Assembly (NCBI GenBank): GCA_000697475.1
Contig: JNEU01000766.1
Location: 1 to 16,203, forward strand
From: Lichtheimia corymbifera B2541
Lineage: Eukaryota > Mucoromycota > Mucoromycetes > Mucorales > Lichtheimiaceae
Length of the DNA stretch: 16,203 bases
Direction: 5' to 3'
Below the pieces are notes generated by a model that was given only the letters and a program-made list of their open reading frames with translations, made no database searches and had not been told where the DNA came from. The translations under genes and the position numbers were made by a program. Position 1 is the first letter of the stretch; the number at the start of each line of letters is the position of its first letter. Shown here in pieces: positions 9,522 through 16,203 of this stretch.

Positions 9522-11064
9522 ATGGACTATCACAACCATGAAGAACAACAACAACATGATACGCCCTTGATATTCAATATTACTACGGTCGACTACAATC
9601 GTAAAGATCCCGTCTTTTGGATTGAGGCCATTGTGAGTCGTTTATTGCATGGCAAGTCGTCGGATCGCATAGTTGACCCAGAAAATATAGACCACCTTAA
9701 TCAAGTACAAGTACAAGACACGACGCATTCCTCGATATTACAGTGAATTGGAACGTCTGCATGACCATTTATTGGCAACGTTGGATGATGCTTATATACC
9801 AGTGTTGCCACCGTGCCCTCAGCCGAGGTACGATCGTCAGGGTCGGTTGCTGAGTCGTTTCTGGTGGTACCAACAGCAGCAGCAGCTGCAACAAGGCGAC
9901 GAGTTGCCGACACCCGATATCAGGATACAACATTGGCTCGACCGCATAGCTGATCATGAACGAATCCAGCAAAGTGAAGGGCTACGTGAATTTGTAGAGA
10001 GTGAAGTTGGGGTAGGTAAGCTACTAGGTCATCATTCTCCTTCTCTTTTATTTTCCTTTCTCGGCCTTTTCAATGCAAGTGTATTTGGACAAGAGGAGGC
10101 AGGAAAAGTAAAACACACATATACTGATTCTCTCTTTTCTATGACACATATATAGTTTCGACCTCAAAGAAGAAAAAAGGTGAAACGACATAAGAGAAGA
10201 ACATCCATCAACCACGATGATCTCGAACCAGAGTTTTGGCACTTGAACGACCACATCAATACATTTCGGACGTGTTTGGTGCAACTTGAAACGGCATGGC
10301 CATCCCGAGGCAACACGAGCGTATGGAGCGACTTGGCATCTGCATGGGTAGCTTATGGTGGAATAGAACGTGATCCCGAATTATTCATGTAAGGTGACCC
10401 TTCCTCTTTTTTTTTTTCCTATTCGCTCACACCCATTTAGATTATACAAGAACATTGCAAGAGGCTGTCAGCAAGTACATCATCTTGAATTGTTGCAGGC
10501 AAGTAGTAGTATTAGTGTTGCTGTCATAGGAATTCGTATGTGTGGATAACATATGTCTTTATTTAGGATATGGCTGCAACGGATACCCTGCGGGATGAAA
10601 TTACTTACCAGATCAGCAACGCTGAAAATGCACAAAACATCATGGAACGGCGTCTTTCTGTACTCTCGGATTATTTTATCAGTCGAAAGCGTACAGAGTC
10701 AAGTTTACGCAACGTGGAACGACTCAAATCCTCCTCAAGCATTGATAGAGAAAGAGCAAGTGATGCTATCGCAGAGTTGGAAGAGGTATCTTGTACATAA
10801 CCGTAGACGACACCACACACACACACACACACACACACAATGCTGATTTCAATATCCCTCTACTAGGCACGACGAATAGAGCAGAATGCACTGCAGAAAT
10901 ATGAACGAATTGATGGCAATTATGATCGAGATTTGGAATATCGGTACAAGCCCCAGCTTGCTTCAGATATGATCAATGCAATTAGGGAATATGCCAAAAG
11001 TCAACTAGTACTAGAAAAGCAGAAACTAGCTACATGGGAAAATGTGTACTCTTGTATGAAATAA
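9522..11064 (+). CDS. PX-BAR sorting nexin, possibly Vps17-like
   Basis: It likely binds endosomal phosphoinositide with its PX domain and bends membrane as a BAR dimer in retromer-type or Snx retrieval. Exons are 9522-9632, 9691-10011, 10156-10388, 10441-10498, 10567-10785 and 10867-11064, giving 379 aa. The PX core is at about residues 13-130: the strand TTLIKYKYKTRR, then PRYYSELERLHDHLL (the R-[YF]-S-[DE]-[FL] element) and IPVLPPCP (the PPxP-like loop), with a Gln-rich insert after it. A very basic linker follows at 145-159. From about 165 the sequence is long amphipathic helices as in a BAR domain (FWHLNDHINTFRTCLVQLE, ending KLATWENVYSCMK). PX plus BAR with this spacing, and the short length, fit Vps17, Vps5 or Snx4/41-type proteins; the exact group is uncertain. 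The intron at 10499-10566 can only be joined in frame with a GC donor. An AATAAA overlaps the stop codon. Confidence 0.85.
10499..10566 (+). other. GC-AG intron (68 nt) in the sorting nexin gene
   Basis: The donor is TTGCAG|GCAAGTAGT and the acceptor TTTATTTAG|GATATG. Joining them keeps phase 0 and continues the BAR helix (HHLELLQ|DMAATDTL). The nearby GT in GCAA|GTAGT would shift the frame with this acceptor, and without splicing a stop (GCA AGT AGT AGT ATT AG...) breaks the protein within this intron region. Confidence 0.85.
10814..10839 (+). repeat. (CA)13 microsatellite inside the last intron of the sorting nexin gene
   Basis: An uninterrupted CA run lies inside the intron 10786-10866. 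It sits between the donor and a plausible branch region, so length changes would alter intron size without touching the protein. Confidence 0.9.
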
Positions 11065-11065
11065 A
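11060..11065 (+). terminator. AATAAA overlapping the sorting nexin stop codon
   Basis: The last Lys codon, the TAA stop and the next base spell AATAAA. Downstream GT-rich sequence (GTGTGTGTGTGT, about 11074-11086) resembles a downstream poly(A) element. If used, cleavage would occur in or near the 41-nt gap to the convergent PIF1 gene. Confidence 0.4.
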
Positions 11066-11105
11066 TGAGGGAGTGTGTGTGTGTGTACGTGAGAGAGAGA
11101 ATGCA

Positions 11106-13701
11106 TTATGCCATGCCTTCAATGAGCTTGTAAAATTGAGTGACCTTTGGATGACACATGACCACGGATGGATTAAAATTGACGATTTGCAATGACTCGA
11201 GTGATGTCGCACGGGAAAGAGCCACATAAGCCTGTCCTTTTTCAAATGCCTTGCCTAAATCAACCCTGACACTATCCAGCGTTTGTCCTTGACTCTTGTG
11301 TATAGACATGGCCCAAGCAAGCATCAATGGAAGTTGGGTCCTGGAAGCTACAATTTCACCATCTATTTTTTTTTGCAAGAATGAGCAAACACACAATGAC
11401 CCTCTATTTGGCTTGTTCTTTACTTACTTGGCATTTCAATGGACCATGATTCATTGTCTATCACGATCGTACGCCCGTTCATGAATTCCACAATAGGAAG
11501 CTTTCGACGTATCATGCCATCCACATCAGGCTCCTCTTCTTGTTGACCTTGGTACTTGTTGGGTAGCAAGTAACGTTTCACTTTTTTGGGATCCGCATAG
11601 ATGCCTACACCAGCAAAGCCTTTGACGATACCCATAGACCCGTTCACCAAGGTTTGATCCATATTCTTCAAAAGCATGACTTGGGCATTGACTTTGAGGT
11701 GAAGCACGTCGGGAGCCATGAAATGATCCGCATTGACCCTGCCATAATCACGTGCTGTAAAGACAATCGGTTCACCAGGCAAGCTTTCAAGACGCGTTCG
11801 ATTGGCTGAATTGACACTTTCCCTCAATGGATAAAGCTCAGTAGGCTTAAGCTTGGAATGGGAATCCGGTAAACGTGCAAGAGACCGAAAGGTAGCAAGT
11901 GCTTCGGATGATAGCTTGCCAACACGCATTTCATTAAGGATCTTGACGAAGGCTAAAAGAAACTTGAGTTAGTATACATAGAAGAAAAAAACCAAAGTGC
12001 TACTTACTCTCATCCTTTTGTCGAAAAACTTGCTTCAGCATGATAGTTTGCTTGACAACGGAATTCCATGTCTCGGCTTCAAATGCAAAACGAGCTGGTG
12101 GACCACCTTTACCGCTCACTGGTGGTAATTGGAAGAAATCACCTGTGATCACAACCTAAGGAAATTATGAGTACATGCACATTGATATGAAAGAGAGATC
12201 TTGTTTATACCTGAAGACCACCAAAAGGAGCACTATTTCCACGCACTGCACGAGCAACATATTCAATCTTGTCAAAGAGTTGTCCATCCACCATAGAAAC
12301 TAGAAAACAATGAGCTATATGGAATCATTGGAACAATGTAAACAAAACTTACTCTCATCAATGATTAACACCCTTGTATTGATCCAGTTATCCTTTTTCT
12401 TCTTGATGGCCATCACCTTCTCAGCCAAAATCTGGGCATTCTCCTTTCCCAATCCAATGCCTGAAAAACTACAACAACAGGACAACGATGAGTGATTCTT
12501 CTTGCTCACAATGGCATTGATCCCCTTCCTTACCTGTGTAAAGTGCATCCAGAAATGTTACAAGCAGCAATGCCTGTTGATGCCGTGACCGCCACACCCG
12601 TCCCGTAAATGGATCTGAGCTTTTCAATGATGGCTAATAAACATGATGAGTTGCATGATTTGATGGTTTGACTTCTTTTTTGATTTACCTCGTAACAAAA
12701 CCGATTTGCCCGTACCTGGTTTATAAAAGTTAAAAAAAGAGGCCTTGTCAACCCCGTCCAGATCGTATATTCTTACCAGCCGAGCCCGTAAAGAAGACGC
12801 TTTGTCTGGCATTCACAACAATGTCGAATACATGCTGTTGCTCCGGTGACAATTTGGGTGCTGATTGACTGCTGGCGCTTGACGGTTTTGGGGATGGCGA
12901 GGCTCGTGATGGGGAATAAGACTTTTTGAAAGAAGAAGAAGATGAAGACGAGGAGGAGGAGGATGTCGTTGAACGCGAGTGATAAGAAGTGGTGGCAAGA
13001 TCACCCATGCGTGCATTGTCTTTTCCGTTATACAAGTGCTTAGAACGTAGCTGATCAAAAGAAGGTGGTAATTCGCGACGTTGTGGTTTCGAATAATCCG
13101 ATTGATTCAAGGTATAACGAGGGCGTTTTGGATTGTCATATGCTGATTTGAATGGCGTGGCATTGTTGGTAGCTGTCGCTTTCCATGCACCCACCGACCA
13201 GCTAGTTTGTGATTGTGAATTGTGCTGCGTCAAATCAAGACCTGAAGCACGTGATATCGGTGCAGTGCGTTTGAGAGGCGTCACTCGATTGTTGCTTGTG
13301 GTTGCCGATGATAACAAAGGGTCGTTGTGAGCTGTAAGACTAGAAAAGTTGGGCTTCCCCTTGTAGTTGGTATTCACTGTTGATGATGGAGTGGTCGAGA
13401 TACTCTTTAACATCCCACTGCTGATAAAGCCTTGTTTAGCATTGTTGTTTTGCTGTTTCTTAATACTGTTGTTGCTACGTCCAAGCGTTATTCGTGATGC
13501 CTTTGGCTTGTCGTCAAGCATAATGAGATCGTCATCCTCAGTCAAATCGATACAGGTTTTAGCATCGGCTGTTGGCTTTGGTGTGCTCGGTGATGGTTGC
13601 TTGTCATTGTCCTGGCTGACCTTTCGAAAGTAGTTGAATAGACTTTGTTTGCTTCCACTTGACTTGTTGGGTGTGCTGGGCTTGGTGTAATTGTGGTTCA
13701 T
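11106..13701 (-). CDS. pif1: PIF1-family 5'-3' DNA helicase
   Basis: PIF1 helicases unwind DNA 5' to 3', resolve G-quadruplexes, remove telomerase and act in mitochondrial DNA upkeep and break-induced replication. Exons on the minus strand: 13701-12777, 12715-12689, 12633-12534, 12468-12353, 12299-12211, 12155-12008, 11952-11428 and 11362-11106; all introns are GT-AG, 53-65 nt. The product is 728 aa. Motifs: Walker A GSAGTGKS (306-313), Ia [10 protein letters not shown] (about 332), Walker B DEISMVD (388-394), [13 protein letters not shown] (about 422), [11 protein letters not shown], a [10 protein letters not shown] segment, [13 protein letters not shown] and [16 protein letters not shown]. 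Every key helicase motif is intact. The N-terminal 270 residues are disordered and Ser-rich, with a PIP-box-like motif at 18-25 and a SIM-like motif at 50-62. I chose ATG 13701; the frame stays open upstream to about 13860, but that stretch holds promoter-like sites and low-grade sequence. The gene is convergent with the sorting nexin. Confidence 0.93.
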
Positions 13702-13759
13702 AAAGAGAGTGTGTGATATGTAAAGAAAAGGAACACTGTCAAAAATGTGAACCTCAAGT

Positions 13760-13804
13760 CGCGTCCTTCGCGTTTGTTTCGGACTCCACACATTGCTCAC
13801 GCGT
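13760..13804 (-). promoter_or_regulatory. Cluster of ACGCG (MBF/MCB-type) sites upstream of the PIF1 gene
   Basis: ACGCG occurs on the minus strand at 13764-13760 and 13773-13769, and the full palindrome ACGCGT at 13799-13804. That is three sites in 45 bases, 59-103 bases before the chosen ATG. ACGCGT is the MluI cell-cycle box bound by the Mbp1/Swi6 family in ascomycetes and drives G1/S genes for DNA synthesis. Use in this organism is inferred. Confidence 0.45.
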
Positions 13805-13876
13805 ATTTTCATTCTCAATCCTCCTCCCTTCTTTATCGTATTATCAATGCACGCACACACAGTTTAGCTATATCCA

Positions 13877-14449
13877 TCACTCGTCCTCTTTGTGATTTGC
13901 TTCCTTCTTCTCAGGTGCTATTGTTATACATGGTTGTAAGTGCCAAAGAATGATGATGTCATGTGATCACCCACTCATTGGATACTTGCCTTGATCATCC
14001 TCAAGAAAACAATCCTGTAGCCCTTGGATGATTTTCTTCAGATCCTCGGTCATGTCATCACACATCAACCTTCAGATATATTAATCCATGTCTCCTTTTG
14101 TACCCATACTCATTATCCCATATCCTTACGTTGTTTTGGGTTCACATAAACAATCCATCATTGTAGTAGAATCGTGCTCTACGCTTTCAAGAATCTTCCA
14201 TTCTTCTTCCATGATTTTCTCAGCTTGTTCAATGTCATCCTTCGCCTTTTGAAGATAGACGTCGATATGATCTTTATACTTGTTGATAAGATTGGTGATG
14301 ACCGGTTTGTTTTGTGCTCTTGCTTGAGATTCTATTCCTTTGACAATGGAGGATAACGCCAGATAACTTGCTTTCCAATCAAGGAGTGCAGAACTTGTGT
14401 CAGTGAGACCTGAGCGCATTCGCTTCAAGAGATCCTCCATGCTTTTCAT
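13877..14449 (-). CDS. Small alpha-helical protein of unknown function
   Basis: I do not recognise the family. Exons on the minus strand: 14449-14130 and 14069-13990 (intron 60 nt, GT-AG), then probably 13917-13877 through a GC-AG intron, giving 146 aa. Without that last splice the frame reads on to a stop at 13969-13967, giving 140 aa and a different C-terminus (GKYPMSG instead of APEKKEANHKEDE). The start ATG 14449 gives MKSMEDLLKRMRSG; ATG 14440 is also possible, while a start further upstream would add a Phe/Pro/His-rich stretch that looks like UTR. The protein is almost all predicted helix, acidic, with one conserved-looking Trp early (LLDWKASYLAL) and heptad-like spacing in the middle (INKYKDHIDVYLQKAKDDIEQ), as in small subunits of kinetochore, tethering or replication-associated complexes. 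It lies upstream of, and on the same strand as, PIF1. Confidence 0.65.
13918..13989 (-). other. Candidate GC-AG intron (72 nt) in the small helical-protein gene
   Basis: The donor is CAAG|GCAAGTATC and the acceptor ATAACAATAG|CACCTG. The donor has the same nine bases AG|GCAAGTA as the two other GC introns in this window. Splicing swaps a 7-residue tail for a 13-residue charged tail. Unlike the sorting nexin case, read-through also gives a sensible protein. Confidence 0.5.
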
Positions 14450-15140
14450 GTTGATAGAGCGTGAGTGTGTGTGAGAGAGAAAAAAAGGAGGAAAGAAAAG
14501 AGGCGGATAAAATGGATTAAGATGACATCTCACGTGCAGGTTGAGAGTCAATCACGTCATGTGACAAGTGTCTTGGATGACAGTTCTCATGAACACGGCG
14601 ACTACCATGGATAAAGTCGATCACAGTCCCAACTATCTAGAAGGGATCATCGTTTATTTTCCACCAGGTTCTAGCTATCATTTTTCTCCTCTTGTTACAG
14701 GTGGATCAGAGCTTAGATGATGCATAATAATGGTGGTCTCGTTACCGGGCATGTAAGAAATAGATGCCTTTCTGATACAGTAAAAAGCTGGTTGATCTCA
14801 ATCGAGAATGCGAGTGTCAAGACGAGTGACCAACTAATGTATTTTACTACTACCATGCACGTGTGCATTAAAATGCAATCTGGTTTATGCAGCTTGATCT
14901 CACAGCCCAATTGGATACATGGGGCCATTATGTACTTGCTATCATGCACCTTTGTTCGATATTGTTTAAAGGTAATCATCCCATTTATGCAGCAACCTGT
15001 CAACAGCACGTGTGTAACCACCACGTGCCATGTCACCATCTTGCCTACATATCATGCTCTCGGTACAGTCGATTATACAGCAAACAGACCCATCACGTTT
15101 ATTACACCCTAAAAATATAAAGGTACCTGTTCCTCGATGT
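14450..15140. other. Region with no recognised gene
   Basis: It holds the promoter of the small helical-protein gene, with E-box CACGTG at about 14532 and ATCACGTCATGTGAC at about 14551, followed by sequence I cannot assign. A 131-codon open frame on the plus strand (14717-15112) lacks domains, has odd composition and is overlapped by an open frame on the other strand. Three further CACGTG sites occur at about 14859, 15008 and 15022. No tRNA or terminator is evident. Confidence 0.4.
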
Positions 15141-15144
15141 TGTC

Positions 15145-15790
15145 ATGATGAAGCGCCAGGTCTTTATGAGTATGAAATTGACCAGCATGTCCGAGAGCAC
15201 ATTGTGTGAAAGTTTCAGGTTCGAGAGAGGCAATCTCAAGGTCAGGGCCCGTCCATCCTACATATATTCCCATCCATTCATCGTCGGGCGCTCCCATTTT
15301 ATTTCTCACAATGAAGTCTGCGACTTTTATTTGAATGGAGTTGATCAGCATGTCGATGCCCAGCGGTCTGACCAAGTTTGACGATCGAGGTGGGCAATCG
15401 CGGGGGTGTGCACTATGTACCCTACTTGCGTTCCGCCCGTCCATCGTCACCCCTATATTTAGACCGTCCGATTCACAAAACATCAAAATGAAGTATACGG
15501 TTTTTAAATGAATGGAGTTGATCCGAATGTCTCAGAGAACCTTCATACCAAGTTTCAAGGGAGACAATCCCAAGATAATGCATACTAAATGACATTTCAA
15601 TGAATCCGGGCGGGTGCCGAATTTTCGCCCATCATAGTAAACCTCACATTATACCCTCCCATTCAAAATTTGTAAATGAAGTGAGGATCCTTTATTAAGA
15701 CAAAGTTGATCAGCATGCCCAAGAGCATATTGTGTGAAAGTTTCAGGTTCGAGAGAGGCCATCAAGGTCATGGATTGATTTATAGTGTGC
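15145..15790. repeat. Degenerate tandem array, four units of about 163-188 nt
   Basis: A conserved block built around ATGAAG...TTGATCAGCATGTC...AAGTTTCAGGTTCGAGAGAGGCAATC recurs in the same orientation. The TTGAnC core starts at 15178, 15341, 15518 and 15706. Units 1 and 4 share 31 identical bases (15201-15231 and 15729-15759); units 2 and 3 share the GAATGGAGTTGATC segment but have diverged elsewhere. Between blocks the sequence is more variable, often with CCATTTTATTT or CCCATTCA. On the minus strand each block can be read as a similar peptide (DMLINSIQIK and variants), but stops and frame shifts interrupt it. I do not recognise the family; it may be a decayed dispersed repeat or a dead repeat-protein gene. 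Confidence 0.65.
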
Positions 15791-15829
15791 ATGAATCTGT
15801 CGGACGGTGCCTGACCATTTTATTTCCAC

Positions 15830-16203
15830 TTCTTCCACTCTCAGCTTCTTCCCTCTTCTTCTAGTTCAACTGTTGCTCCATTCAAGTACAACCACAACCT
15901 GCGTACGATTGCTCTGCTTCAACCCATCATGTCAATCCTACAATGGTCTTGATCCGAAAGACTTCGACTGAATGGCAAGTGCATGGCGTGTATACAGCCT
16001 TCTTGTCACTCCACTACAGCAACTGCCTTGGCGCCACTCCTTCTCTTGTACAATCCTCTGCCACAGCCAATCGTAACAGCATTCATGGCAGCGATTGCTA
16101 TTAGCGAGATCTTTACTTGATTGCCTTAAACAGCGTCCACAGCCTTGTCACTCTACTACAACACACGTTCTTGCACACTTCCCTGCCACCACCACCAAAC
16201 GTA
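15830..16203. other. CT/CA-rich, weakly repetitive sequence at the right edge
   Basis: No open frame of useful length is present on either strand. A loose repeat ACAGCCTT(CTT)GTCACTCnACTACA occurs at 15994 and 16139, spacing 145 bases, and the composition is rich in CCA, CTT and ACA triplets. It could be the start of a Ser/Pro/Thr-rich coding region, a UTR, or another decayed repeat cut by the window edge. Confidence 0.3.

Noticed and set aside
11106..13701. PIF1-like helicase as part of a Helitron transposon
   Set aside because: There is no HUH replication-initiator domain in any frame nearby, no clear TC...CTRR ends were seen, and the gene is intron-rich with intact motifs and a long N-terminus typical of a cellular PIF1.
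13702..13860. N-terminal extension of PIF1 upstream of ATG 13701
   Set aside because: The frame is open, but it reads as unconserved sequence, overlaps the ACGCG cluster, and the motif-rich disordered N-terminus begins naturally at 13701.
14717..15112. 131-codon plus-strand open frame as a gene
   Set aside because: No domain, no codon bias or splice structure that I can see, and a 108-codon open frame overlaps it on the other strand.
15217..15228. GGTTCGAGA as a tRNA or SINE B box
   Set aside because: The bases after GGTTCGA do not give the CC expected for a B box, no A box lies at the right distance, and no cloverleaf can be drawn.
15109..15486. 125-codon minus-strand open frame as a gene
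   Set aside because: It spans two units of the degenerate array, but the repeated peptide is in one frame in one unit and in another frame in the next, which argues against selection on the protein.

Overview
The window looks like nuclear DNA of a filamentous fungus, probably an early-diverging lineage such as Mucoromycota. This is inferred from many very short spliceosomal introns (most 52-82 nt), closely packed genes on both strands, dinucleotide microsatellites in UTRs and introns, and fungal-type housekeeping genes (malic enzyme, a Cdc4-type F-box/WD40 protein, a PX-BAR sorting nexin, a PIF1 helicase). No species is assigned. I rebuilt the gene models by hand from conserved protein motifs, splice consensus and reading phase.

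Layout from left to right: (1) a possible 5' end of a gene leaving the left edge on the minus strand (1-60). (2) A malic enzyme on the minus strand (537 to about 2531, at least five introns, first exon not settled). (3) A RING-H2 E3 ubiquitin ligase of the RNF126/RNF115 type on the minus strand (3178-4824, six exons). (4) A 1.27 kb divergent intergenic region. (5) A Cdc4/Fbw7-like F-box/WD40 substrate receptor on the plus strand (6092-8536). (6) A PX-BAR sorting nexin on the plus strand (9522-11064, six exons). (7) A PIF1-family DNA helicase on the minus strand (11106-13701, eight exons), convergent with the sorting nexin and only 41 nt from it. (8) A small helical protein of unknown function on the minus strand (about 13877-14449). 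(9) A gene-poor right end with a degenerate tandem array of about 163-188 nt units (15145-15790) and a serine/proline-codon-like, weakly repetitive stretch to the edge.

There is no evidence of an operon-like system. The genes are ordinary cell functions: carbon/NAD(P)H metabolism, ubiquitin ligation (two different E3 types, divergently transcribed), endosomal sorting and genome maintenance. The most unusual features are in gene structure. Three introns in three different genes require or favour a GC-AG splice pair, each with the identical donor AG|GCAAGTA; one of them is 60 nt, stop-free and in frame. The PIF1 P-loop sits on a 27-nt microexon. The PIF1 N-terminus carries adjacent PIP-box-like and SUMO-interaction-like motifs, with a cluster of ACGCG (MBF-type) sites just upstream. 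The array at the right end fits no gene model.
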